DNA from: Agmasoma carcini (nom. nud.)
Lineage: Eukaryota > Microsporidia > Thelohaniidae
Assembly (NCBI GenBank): GCA_029232285.1
Contig: JAOXFI010000030.1
Span: 1-43,141 of the forward strand
DNA length: 43,141 nucleotides
Direction: 5' to 3'
Of this stretch, positions 9,346 through 18,616 are shown in pieces. The notes beneath the pieces are model-generated. The model searched no databases. It was not told the DNA's origin and worked only from the letters and a program-made list of their open reading frames with translations. Made by a program: the position numbers and the translations under genes. Numbering within the stretch: position 1 is the first letter of the stretch; each line of letters starts with the position of its first letter.

Positions 9346-10656
9346 GGTGATGTTTGGATATGTGATCTCAAATAAAAAATTTTATATGATGACGAATAGC
9401 CTTATAATACCTTTTTGTATATGTTTACAGTAAAAATATTTATTTGTAATATACAATTATAATAAATTTATATAAATATTTATTTATAATCGTTGTTTTT
9501 AATATTTCTGTATGAATTAGAGTATTCGGATATTATATGTATCCTATGAGTAAATAACAACAAACATTGATTATAAACAATTATTTATATAAGCAAATTT
9601 ATGAAAGCAATTGATTTTTAAGGAGGCATGGTCTGATTGATGAAATAGACGGTGTAAGAACCTGCCATAATTGTGGAGGTGACTTACAAGAAGTTAAAAG
9701 GGAAAAAATAGAAATGTTATGTTGGTATTGAAGTGTAGGAATAGAAACTTTTAAACCTATTGCTCTAATGATATAGTAAGAAATAATTTTATTTTTTTGA
9801 ATATATATGATATAAGAACATCAAAATTGACAATTTGTCATTTAATGGAATTGGCTTTTTAATTTACCATAGAAATGCCATATAGAACGGTACAACAATT
9901 AACTGGTAGAAGTAGTGACACCATTTGCAATTGTTTCAAAATATTTCGTGGTTTTGCTCAGAAATAGTATCAATTGCTGATAGAAATAACATGTTATTTA
10001 CTATAGAACAACTTGTTCAAATAGACGAATCTAAGTTTGTGGGAAGAAGAAAATGTAATAGGGGTCGCTTGTTACAGGGCAATGAACCAGCAGGGTTGAT
10101 TGATCCTGAAGCAAATATAATAAATAATAGGATTTTTGGCAATAGAGTAAATGGGTCATGGGTTTTTTTTATGTTGAAAAAGGAGATAGAGTGACTTTAA
10201 TACTTATTATACAAAGATGAATGGCAAAGTTGTTCGAATCTAAACGATCTTAATTATGTGCATTACATCGTCAATCATCAATCCAACTATGTCAATCTTT
10301 TGGCTGGTGCACATACTCGGCATATAGAAAGATTTTGGTTAGATAGTAAAATCAAAGTATTTAAAAATGAGAGGTAAAACACCTAGTACATTTCGATCTC
10401 ATCTAGATTTTATATGTTGGAAGAGATTCAGGAGGCAGCATAGTGATATTTTCATTGCTTTTCTTCAATATATAAAGGAATTAAATTAATAAAACTTTGA
10501 TTTTGAAACAATTTTATTTATTAATTTTTATATTAAATACATAATAAACTCCATTATAAGCTAATAGTACAGCTGTACTTGATCTAAAATTTCTAGAATA
10601 CATTAATTCGTTTTTTTATTAATATTTATTTTGAGATCACAAATCCAAACAGCGCC
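9346..10656 (+). mobile_element. Merlin DNA transposon copy 2, complete with TIRs
   Basis: Imperfect 27-bp terminal inverted repeats bound the element at 9346-9372 and 10630-10656. The consensus begins GGYGMTGTTTGGATWTGTGA and continues TCTCAAA. The flanking octamers are CAAAATAT on the left and TAAAATAC on the right, sharing AAAATA, which fits the 8-9 bp target duplication known for Merlin/IS1016. The interior holds one broken transposase. The element is 1,311 bp long. Confidence 0.8.
9620..10489 (+). pseudogene. Merlin transposase (copy 2), frameshifted
   Basis: The blocks fall in transposase order over several frames. First is a zinc-ribbon start with TCHNCGGDL, whose second Cys pair is damaged (LCWY then a stop). 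A helical segment follows, PYRTVQQLTGRSSDTICNCF. The best open stretch, 9925-10194, carries QIDESKFVGRRKCNRGRLL with the first catalytic Asp and NRVNGSWVF. After a shift at about 10195 come DEWQSCSNLND, YIVNHQSN and GAHTRHIERFW with the catalytic Glu. The reading ends IAFLQYIKELN at the stop 10487-10489. Frameshifts and a stop near 9730 make it inactive. It is the best preserved of the two copies that share the GNEPAGLIDPEANIINN-type block. Confidence 0.8.
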
Positions 10657-10764
10657 TAAAATACTTATCTTTAAGCTATTTACTGAGTGACAAAATTTTA
10701 TTTCATATAATTATGGTATTTTACGTAAAATTGTTTATTAAATGGGTTTAAATTTAAAAAATAT

Positions 10765-11132
10765 TATATTTGATCTCAGGATATGAAAAAATTGTAGAAA
10801 TATTAAATTATAACTTTATTTGAAATACCAAAAACTATATTTATAATTATAAATTAAATATTGCTTAATATTATTGTTATGTATACAGTTAAAAATAAAC
10901 TATTTTTAGGTATGAAACAACCTTATCTTTTAAAAACTGCCGTTTGATATATTTTTGGGGTATTTAAATAAAAAGGTGGAAGTCGTAATATTTTATGATG
11001 AATGTAAATAAAACTTACCTGTTAGATATTACTAATTTTATATATAGAGTTATATATGAAAGTTTGAATCATAAGTGTTTTCTCTTTTTTGTAAAACATG
11101 GTATTTGTCAAATTATAAAATAGCCTTATAAA
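10765..11132 (-). repeat. Inverted copy of the 6537-6930 element
   Basis: The reverse complement of this stretch aligns with about 6537-6930 over most of its length. Shared blocks include TTTCATAT, ATTAGTAATATCTAACA, CCCCAAAAATATATCAAACG, ATACATAACAATAATATTA, TTTGGTATTTCAAATAA and ATCCTGAGATCAAATAT. The two arms flank about 3.8 kb that holds the Myb gene and Merlin copy 2. Confidence 0.8.
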
Positions 11133-13405
11133 CCATCTAAAGGTTTAGCAAAAATTATATTTGTTAATAAATTTATATATACAGTTAAATATAAACCAGC
11201 ATAATACTAAAATCTTAAAAATCGGTGAGTATGATGAGATTTTTATTTCTAATAAATTTAAGATAAATTAAATATTGTACCATAATGATACGAATCAGAA
11301 AATCTAAATTTAATCGAATATATTTGTGGTATTTTTTAGTGAAAATTAAGTTTTTTGGGTTATATAAAAGATTGATTAGAATCTTAAATGGGGTACGATT
11401 GAATATATCAAATATTTAAATATAATCTTGTTGATTATTAATTTTTGGGTGATTTTTTCAAAACTTATTTTAATGTATATTACATGTTTAGTATGTATTC
11501 TTAAATATATTTTATTATTGTTAAACATTTAAAATTCACTTTTATATTATTTTTTGGGTGCGACTTTTTTTTGCAAGGCTGTGTAGAAAAATAACTAAAG
11601 TAATTAATCTGTATTTATTGCAAGGTTTGTTGAAAATTATTGTCATATGTTATGATGAAATAGGATTTCATACAGTAAAAATAGTTCAATTAATTCATTC
11701 AAAACATTCAAAATTTTAGATTTCAATCATGAAAGTCTCAAAAGTATAAATAAAATAGTTCAACTAAAAACGAATAATGAATTTCTAGTATAAATTGTGA
11801 AAGGTAATGTTTCCATTAAACAAATCGGATACATTGTGTAAAGTTTAAGATGACAATATATATCGAACCTTTATAAAAATAATACATTATAAACAACAAT
11901 CAATCATTCTACTAATAATAACCGAACAATCTTTACCAAGCAGAATAATAAATACCGATAAAACACAATAAAATTTAACAAACTATTTTTTACGCAATTT
12001 AAAGTATGTCATAAATTTTACTTTTTTGATAAAAACACAGGAATTTAAATTATAAAATATTGAAAATTACAATAAATTAATTAAGGGTTAAACAAAGAAA
12101 TGGTAAAAGAAAAGCAACAATAATGAAAAAAGGTTTATATTCTGTGATATAATAGACATTCTATTATTGGCGTTATATAAAAGATTTCCATTGGTAAAAT
12201 TTTGTGTCTGAAAACTCTTTATTCATGAATATTTAATTAATTATTTTCTTAATTTAGTTTTCAAACCAGTATAATATCTTTATCAAATATTTTCATTAAT
12301 TGTCTTTTTAAAATTGTTACGTTTATTTCAGGTAAGATATCAAATCTAACTCATCTTGTGTTCTAGAGAATCATAATTGTTCATTTTGTATTGCGTGTTT
12401 CTATTTACATAGTATATATATTGTTCTCTTGTGACAACGCGCTGTTTCATTAACTATGTACATAATTACCTATTCCACAATTCTTTCTTTCTCACCAAAT
12501 AACACTTAAATTTAATTTAGTATAGTTTAGTTAGTTAGTTGTAAGACGGCGGTACAATTTGGGTTTTTTATCTAAAAATATGTGCTATTATAATTTTAAA
12601 TTTGATTTGGGTTGAACAAATTATTTGTTTATTTTATGAACATTTAAATATCTAATATATTTATTAAGTTTAGTTGACTTAAAATCAATAAAAAGTGTGC
12701 CTTTCTTATAAAAAATGGTATTATTTTTTGACTCTATGGGTGGATTTATATGTTTTCTGTGTAAAATATACGAAAATTTTAATAAAAATTTAAGATTTTT
12801 TAATCATAAAATAACCATTCATGGAATTTTTAATATATTTAACCTCATTAATTTATACAATGTTTTATCTACCGAGTTATCTGATTTATTCTATCATGAT
12901 AGCCATCATCTATCATATTCATAAATCTATTCTGTTAAACCCGTAACTTTATCATCTTTCGATATCTCTCAACACATTCCTATTGTCTTCAGTCCTCCTT
13001 CTTTGTGATTTCTTTATTTTTATTATTGCCAGCCAACCTTTTTTAAAAGAAAAAACCTTCACTTTTTTAGCTCACCATACCATTTTCAAATAAAATTCTC
13101 GCTATTTCTCGAATTCCTATACCTTCTTGTATTGATAGTATTTGACCTTAAATTGACCTGGTCAGCATATCTTGAATTATTGTTAATAATATTATTTCCT
13201 CCCATGGTTTTAAAATAAGGCTGTGGGTTATTTTTTATATTAAAATAGATCAGAAATTCATTTAATGACACTAATTAACGCACATAATATAGTTTTATAT
13301 TTGAATATAGTTATAACTGTGACTCTATTTTTCAAAATAATTTATATTATTAAAAATCATAACTAACTAATATTGTAACACTATATAAAATATTATATAA
13401 ATAAT
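11133..13405. other. Long gene-free AT-rich stretch
   Basis: No gene can be supported over about 2.2 kb. At 11547-11577 the motif TTTTTTGGGTGCGACTTTTT resembles that at about 7135. A short GTTTAGTTAGTTAGTTG run lies at about 12526. The frames at 12715-12924 and 13086-13271 lack family features. Scattered similarity to other element edges suggests old, unrecognisable transposon DNA. Confidence 0.4.
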
Positions 13406-13450
13406 TTTCACTCAAAACAAAATATAATCATTTTTTTGTTTTGAGTGAAA
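13406..13450. promoter_or_regulatory. Perfect 16-bp stem hairpin before the TBC gene
   Basis: TTTCACTCAAAACAAA at 13406-13421 is exactly complementary to TTTGTTTTGAGTGAAA at 13435-13450, with a 13-nt AT loop. It lies 36 bp before the ATG at 13487. It could be a hairpin in the 5' leader, a palindromic protein site or a transposon footprint. Confidence 0.65.
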
Positions 13451-13453
13451 GGT

Positions 13454-13460
13454 TGAAACA
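13454..13460 (+). promoter_or_regulatory. Candidate Ste12 site (TGAAACA)
   Basis: TGAAACA, the core of the yeast pheromone response element, lies 26 bp upstream of the TBC gene ATG and just after the hairpin. The gene has no CCC start motif. Confidence 0.4.
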
Positions 13461-13486
13461 TAAAATCAGATTCTATCAAAATAAAA

Positions 13487-14389
13487 ATGCGAGACAACTT
13501 AGAAATTAGAAATTTATATATAAACGTCGAAAGTTGCTCTTCTATTATCGTAACTGATGAGTATGGCTTTATAAATGACACATGCTCATCCTCTAACAAT
13601 TTTAGTAAGGAAGAATGGTACATCCTTCTGGACAAGTATGAATTTGATAGAAAAAAGTTTAAAAAACATGCTCGTAAGTTACTAAGCACAGGCATTCCTC
13701 TAAGTCTAAAGACAAAAATATGGAAATTATTACTTAATTACAAGCATACACAAATGTCTATAAAAAATTGCAATCAAGAATATCAAATACATGTTGATAT
13801 TCAAAGAACCTTTAGAAATCATTATTTATTCGCTAAAAAGTTTGGAAAAGGTCAATGTGAGTTATTTAATGTATTAATTTCATTATCTAACTTTGATATA
13901 GGCTATTGTCAAGGTATGAGTGAAATTATAGCTCTGCTTCTTATGTACTTTGGTGAAAATGAAGCATTTAGTTTTTTTGTAGGCTTTGTTAGAAAGAACA
14001 GAATTATAAATTTATTTGATGAAAATTTAACAATGCTTAAAACAGTGTTGGAAGGTGAATCAAAAGTCTTTAGCAAGTATATACCAAAAATATATGATAG
14101 AATCAAGTTATATTTTAATGTATATGGTGTTGGTTGGTATATCACACTGTTTACAAGATTTCCAATCTCCTTAACATTGAGAATTTGGGATTATTTGGTA
14201 TTTTTTGATTTCAAAATTTTATATTTCTTTTCTGCTGCTATACTTCAATATCATTCTGATGATATTTTGAACTGTAGCGAAGAGGATTTGCTTGAGAATA
14301 TTGTTAAATTAGAATCAAGACCAATTGATGAGGATAAAATCATAAAAATGGTTGAAATTTTTATAAAAAATGAAGAAAAAAATCAATAA
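13487..14389 (+). CDS. TBC-domain Rab GTPase-activating protein
   Basis: A protein of 300 aa that should speed GTP hydrolysis by Rab GTPases in vesicle traffic. The TBC domain spans residues about 66-265. It starts STGIPLSLKTKIWKLLL, the usual GIP...R/KxxxW entry with Lys in place of Arg. The arginine finger is in HVDIQRTF (Asp104, Arg107) and the glutamine finger in IGYCQGM (Gln142), so both catalytic fingers are present. Later blocks YGVGWYITLFTRFPISLTLRIWDY match the W-x-I/L-x-LF motif. Only about 65 residues precede the domain and about 35 follow it, so it is a minimal TBC protein like Gyp-type GAPs. The target Rab cannot be told. The upstream region has a perfect hairpin and a TGAAACA site but no CCC. 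Confidence 0.93.
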   Translation: MRDNLEIRNLYINVESCSSIIVTDEYGFINDTCSSSNNFSKEEWYILLDKYEFDRKKFKKHARKLLSTGIPLSLKTKIWKLLLNYKHTQMSIKNCNQEYQIHVDIQRTFRNHYLFAKKFGKGQCELFNVLISLSNFDIGYCQGMSEIIALLLMYFGENEAFSFFVGFVRKNRIINLFDENLTMLKTVLEGESKVFSKYIPKIYDRIKLYFNVYGVGWYITLFTRFPISLTLRIWDYLVFFDFKILYFFSAAILQYHSDDILNCSEEDLLENIVKLESRPIDEDKIIKMVEIFIKNEEKNQ

Positions 14390-14473
14390 ATATTTAATAT
14401 TTTAGTTAGTGTAGATTTAATATTTTAGTTAGTGTAGATTTAATATTTTAGTTAGTGTAGATTTAATATTATA
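14390..14473. repeat. 23-bp tandem repeat TATTTTAGTTAGTGTAGATTTAA, 3 copies
   Basis: Three near-perfect units follow directly after the stop codon of the TBC gene, so they will form its 3' UTR or terminator region. Confidence 0.85.
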
Positions 14474-14589
14474 TTATATCTTTGGTGATTACATTGTTAT
14501 ATATTTTAATATATTATCAGTTCAAGAATGAAAAGAAAAGCTATAATTATAAGTTTAATAGATGAGTAAAATATATTTTATTAAATAAG

Positions 14590-15045
14590 TGGTCGCTCTA
14601 TGATGAGGAGACCAGGCCTCCACGTGGTGCAGAGTGGTAATGTTGGAAACTGTTGTAATTTCCTATGTTAATATTTATTTAGTAAGATCATGAGATATTT
14701 TAATCAATTAATTCTTAGCTATAAATATCACCTTACCTTGGAAGGCATGGGTAGTGAGCAGACTGGTAGTATAAATAAACATGTAAGTACCAATGTTTAC
14801 AACAGAAACAACGTCTAACTGGGCTAAAGCATGGTCGTGGGGGATACATATAAGATAACCTTGTTCAGTCTGGGAAACTATTTTGCAGTCGATAGATAGA
14901 CACCTCTTCTAGATTGGCAGGGAAGTATCACTTGCAAGATATAAGCTGGTTGGTGTGTGTAATAGCACTAAGCCCAGCTTACAATATAAAATTGATATCT
15001 TTAAAGTCTCTTACTGTCACCATCTAAGATAGCATGACAATCAAG
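14590..15045 (+). repeat. Dispersed repeat family, copy e (best preserved)
   Basis: This copy is the reference for the family. The left block holds GACCAGGCCTCCACGTGGTG and GCAGAGTGGTAATGTTGG. The right block starts CAATGTTTAC at about 14790 and contains TGGGCTAAAGCATGG (14820-14834, Pol III A-box-like), TTGTTCAGTCTGG (14861-14873, B-box-like), GCAGTCGATAGATAGACACC, a hairpin at 14943-14980 and TCTTTAAAGTCT near the end. In the hairpin AAGCTGG pairs with CCAGCTT and TTGGTG with CACTAA, around a loop TGTGTAATAG. It has no open reading frame and is more G+C-rich than its surroundings. Confidence 0.7.
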
Positions 15046-15357
15046 TTTTTATACCGCTTTTTACTAAAGCATGAATGGTGTATGGTCGTTAATATCTGTT
15101 TTCGTTTCTTTTACATTCCATTTTTTTAATTTTTACTTACTGGTTCGGCTTTTCTCCTATGATAAATTTGTTGATAATTAAAATTTTTTGTGAATATTAG
15201 CGGAGAGGTTTCATATCGATACTACTTTGTGTTTTTCTTTTTTCATATTTTTGCCTGAGTAAGCATATTGGACAAATAAAGCTTTTATTATTTTATAAGT
15301 GGTCTTATTATGTTGTTTATAAAATATATGGATTATATCATTATAAATACACTGTCT

Positions 15358-15535
15358 TAATTAATCTGATTAACTAATCTGTATGACTAATCTGATTAAC
15401 TAATCTGTATGACTAATCTGATTAACTAATCTGTATGACTAATCTGATTAACTAACTAACTAACTAACTAACTAACTGATTAACTAACCTAACTAACTAA
15501 CTAACTAAACTAACTAAACTAACTAACTAATCTGA
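15358..15535. repeat. CTAA/TAAC satellite upstream of the tetraspanin gene
   Basis: Four units of GATTAACTAATCTGTATGACTAATCT-type repeat are followed by (AACT)n and variants. The array ends about 60 bp before the tetraspanin ATG. The C-rich strand is the sense strand of that gene. Confidence 0.9.
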
Positions 15536-15558
15536 ATAAAATTATTTTGTATCAAGTT

Positions 15559-15565
15559 TGTTTCA
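15559..15565 (-). promoter_or_regulatory. Candidate Ste12 site (ATGAAACA, reverse)
   Basis: TGTTTCAT on the plus strand reads ATGAAACA on the other. It lies about 30 bp upstream of the tetraspanin ATG. No CCC motif is present. Confidence 0.4.
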
Positions 15566-15594
15566 TATAAAGACTGTAACATAAAATATAAACA

Positions 15595-16158
15595 ATGCAT
15601 TTCATGAAGGAGATCAAATATGCTTTAAAAGTTATTTTCATACTTTCACAATCAATTATAAGCTTACTATACACAACCATTGGTGTTCTTGCTATAATAA
15701 TATTGATAAGAGTGAATAATCTGCTTAGTGTACCTGGTAAAATCACAGCTATTTCTTTATTTTGCTTTTGTTCCTTAGTAAAGGTAATAGTAGGCATCAA
15801 AACAGCTGATTCACGCAAAAGAATCAATTTTTTTATATTTTTAATATCCGTACTCTTCATCTTAAACATGCACTTTTTATTCATGGCCAAAATCTATGGA
15901 TATGCTCATCTAAGTGATATGTGGGATAAAATGGGAAATCTACAACGGAATTTTGTTCAAAATAAATTAAATTGCTGTGGATTTGAAACTATTGAAGATA
16001 GGGCAGGCTCTAATTGCAGTTCAAAGATTAGCTGTCAGGTTGTTATGGGAAGCGTTCTAGGCAACCTTAGAAATTTATTTAAAAGGATCATAGGAATATC
16101 TTTCTTAGTAGAAACAATTAGTCTTGCAATTTTAACTTTTCTCAAATTCGGAAAATAA
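15595..16158 (+). CDS. Tetraspanin-like membrane protein
   Basis: A protein of 187 aa with four hydrophobic helices at residues about 13-38, 49-69, 77-98 and 164-184. The large outer loop between helices 3 and 4 (about 99-163) carries NCCGF (Cys127-Cys128) plus Cys141 and Cys147. The CCG motif and two further Cys are the tetraspanin signature and could form two disulfides. The loop is short beside animal tetraspanins. Tetraspanins organise membrane proteins in patches and have been annotated in other microsporidia. An internal Met4 is an alternative start. The upstream region has a CTAA satellite and an ATGAAACA site instead of CCC. Family membership is fairly sure; partners are unknown. Confidence 0.82.
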   Translation: MHFMKEIKYALKVIFILSQSIISLLYTTIGVLAIIILIRVNNLLSVPGKITAISLFCFCSLVKVIVGIKTADSRKRINFFIFLISVLFILNMHFLFMAKIYGYAHLSDMWDKMGNLQRNFVQNKLNCCGFETIEDRAGSNCSSKISCQVVMGSVLGNLRNLFKRIIGISFLVETISLAILTFLKFGK

Positions 16159-16487
16159 AAATAATTTATATAATTAAAAATATTAAATTTTATTCATGTA
16201 TTTATATATCAGTGGTGATATTTAGTATTTATTTATATTTTAATGTGTATATACATCTATATTAAAATTTATAAACTTATATTTACTTATTTTAATACTT
16301 TTATATTTCTAATATAAAAGTATGTCTAAAAATTTAATTAAGAAATATATTGATGTTAAAAGTCTTAGGTAAAGATGTATAAACCATCCAATATATGTTA
16401 TGCCACTCATAATAATATTATTAACTTACAAAACTCACTTAAAACCTAAATATGACATAAAATATTAAAATTTTTCAAAAAATTTTA
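16159..16487. other. Tetraspanin-BFR1 intergenic region
   Basis: No gene is seen. One UGUANAUA match, TGTATATA, lies at 16246-16253, 88 nt after the tetraspanin stop. It fits the predicted PUF target but is also common by chance in this AT-rich DNA. Confidence 0.35.
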
Positions 16488-16490
16488 CCC
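16488..16490 (+). promoter_or_regulatory. CCC start-proximal motif of BFR1
   Basis: TTTTACCCAATG places CCC one base before the ATG, as in microsporidian genes with this transcription signal. Confidence 0.6.
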
Positions 16491-16491
16491 A

Positions 16492-17670
16492 ATGGAAGAG
16501 CAAAAACAAAGACGAAAAATTCCAGGCACTCACACAATCTTGTCTGAGATCAAAGCCCTTAAATCTAAAATCAATGACACCGAAGAATCTATTTCATCGT
16601 ATCATTCTAAGATAACTGAAATCAACTTAAAAGAAAGAGAAAGTTCACCTAAACAATCTAAATTAGGCGAAAAATCTAAGCTAAAAGATGATCTTAGAAG
16701 CTTAAGAGCTGATAAAAAGACATTACATGAACAAAAAGACAAGTTAGATGCTTTGTTGGAAACCACAAGGAAAACTAATGAGGCTGACAAGGATGTAATG
16801 ACTTTTACCAATGTTTCTGACATCGAGGCTAGACTAAAGAAACTTGAAATAGAACTTATTGGAGGTGCCAAGGGCTTAGATGGCGAGAAGAAGATGTATG
16901 AAGAGATGGGCCGTCTTAGACAGAACAAAATGAGAATAAGTGAATTGGAAGCAAATTTTAAGTTACAAGGAGACACGGAATCAAAGTTAAAATTGGTAAA
17001 AAATAAAATTAGTAAGATTTTCTCACAGATAAGTGAAAAGCAATCTGCTTTAGAGGAAGTCAATAAAGAACTTGATACAATCACTGAACAGCATAGGGCC
17101 AAGTCACCTTCTGTTCTTAGCATTGAAAGTAAAATATCAGAACTTAAGAAATTAAAGGCTGAGTTAATTGATCAGAGAAAGAAGAAGCAAGCTGAATTCC
17201 ATGAGATTGAGATTGAATATACTAAGTTTATGGATAGCTACAAAATTCAGAAGGATTTGGAAGATGAGAAACAAAAGATCAAAGACCAAATTTCAGCCTT
17301 GAATGATGAAAAGCAAAAGTTAATTGAAGAGAAAAATGGATTTGATTCTAAAGTCTTTGATACATTAAAGATGTCTGTTGAGAGATTGATAAGGACAAAG
17401 AATTATAATTTAGAGCTTGATTTAGCAGTATCTCTTAACAAATATGGTATTTTCATTCCTAAGGATGTTGATAGTGCAAAGGAAGCACTTGTTCTTATTG
17501 AAGATAAAAAGGAGAAGTTCAGGGCAGACTTCAAGACTAAGAACAAGGAAATACATGAAAGTATTTCAGAAGTTGAAGGAAAGATTGCCAAGCTTTATGA
17601 AGAGTTTGATAAAATGCCAGAGACAGACCTTAGTATTTTAAAGAAAGGATTTTCAGTTAAAACAGCTTAA
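16492..17670 (+). CDS. BFR1: BFR1-like coiled-coil mRNP protein
   Basis: A protein of 392 aa, nearly all charged heptad coiled coil. The most diagnostic block is residues about 99-150: ADKDVMTFTNVSDIEARLKK, then LEIELIGGAKGLDGEKK and MYEEMGRLRQNK. It matches Bfr1, where a pattern like IDxRIxxLExxIxSGxLxLVEEKxxLxEIxxLRR is typical. In yeast Bfr1 is an ER-associated, polysome-bound RNA-binding protein also linked to nuclear segregation and secretion. The length is close to the yeast protein (about 470 aa). No transmembrane segment is seen. The CCC motif before the ATG fixes the start. A generic coiled-coil protein is the main alternative, but the SGxxxLxxEK-like block favours Bfr1. Confidence 0.78.
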   Translation: MEEQKQRRKIPGTHTILSEIKALKSKINDTEESISSYHSKITEINLKERESSPKQSKLGEKSKLKDDLRSLRADKKTLHEQKDKLDALLETTRKTNEADKDVMTFTNVSDIEARLKKLEIELIGGAKGLDGEKKMYEEMGRLRQNKMRISELEANFKLQGDTESKLKLVKNKISKIFSQISEKQSALEEVNKELDTITEQHRAKSPSVLSIESKISELKKLKAELIDQRKKKQAEFHEIEIEYTKFMDSYKIQKDLEDEKQKIKDQISALNDEKQKLIEEKNGFDSKVFDTLKMSVERLIRTKNYNLELDLAVSLNKYGIFIPKDVDSAKEALVLIEDKKEKFRADFKTKNKEIHESISEVEGKIAKLYEEFDKMPETDLSILKKGFSVKTA

Positions 17671-18616
17671 AATAAAAAATATTTTTTTATAAAAACAAAT
17701 TATTTATTTAGAATACATAACACTTGTGTGTTATAGTATATTTGTGATTGGAAATGGCTATACTTAAGTTCTTAGAGATTATTATTGAGTAAAGACTGAA
17801 TAAAGCACACTTTGTACAATTCTATGATCTAATCTGTAGTAAGTATTGGTGCTTCACACTAATCATAAACTACTCACATTGCTTACTAGAAGAGATCTAA
17901 GAGTTAGATTTCGCAATAACAATTGCTCACTCAAATTAAATGGAAAATCTTAGCAATATAAACTGCTATTTCTTAAAATTTTTGAAAAAAAAATTTATTT
18001 AAAAATTATTACAGGAATAGAAAAAAAAGGTACTAAAACCAACACACCTGCAACAACAGGATAAGTTAATATTGATGCTATTCACGATAATGTGCTCAAG
18101 CGCTTTGACCATTTGGGGCTTCTACAGATGAACTGACTAAAAATTGTTTATTTCTTAAATATTTGTTCATTTAGGGAGTAAAGATCATTAAAGGTTGTCA
18201 GACTGTTTCCATTTCAAAGATAGATATTTACCTCTACTTGGTTTTTTATTGATCAGATTGTCAAATCAAACCAATTATATATACTAAGACATGAATATCA
18301 TAGTATAATGTTCACATTTAAAATGTGTTTGAGGTCTTCTTTTGTTGTTAAAAGCTAGAGAATCGCTAATATTGATGTGTGTAATTGTGCTGAAATAATT
18401 CGCACATACATCTTTTGTCCTATTAGGATTATAATATCTAACTCATTGGCTAGATTTGATCACGTAGACTGTAATTTAAAATTTGTTGAATAATTGTTAT
18501 TAATACTTCATAGTTGATATTTATAGGATGTTGTTATTGAAACCTTTGACGAGAATCAGCCCAACCCACCCAAAAAAATATAAAAAAGAATAATTTTCTA
18601 AAGAAACATTTTATTT
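17671..18616. other. Gene-free convergent interval
   Basis: No gene or tandem array is seen between the convergent BFR1 and secreted-protein genes. The stretch 18050-18560 is somewhat richer in G+C than usual spacer and may be a worn mobile element, but no protein motif could be identified. Confidence 0.35.

Noticed and set aside
12715..12924. 69-codon frame starting MVLFFDSMGGFICFLCKIYE, superficially like the small Cys-hydrophobic proteins
   Set aside because: The remainder is Asn/Phe/Ile-rich like random AT translation, and it lies far from the cluster with no start motif. It could be revisited if the family proves real.
14943..14980. Dispersed-repeat hairpin as a tRNA or a Helitron end
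   Set aside because: No cloverleaf can be drawn, and there is no CTRR end or AT insertion site as needed for a Helitron.
18050..18560. Possible retrotransposon remnant between BFR1 and the secreted-protein gene
   Set aside because: Slightly higher G+C, but no catalytic motif could be read in any frame, so no element is called.
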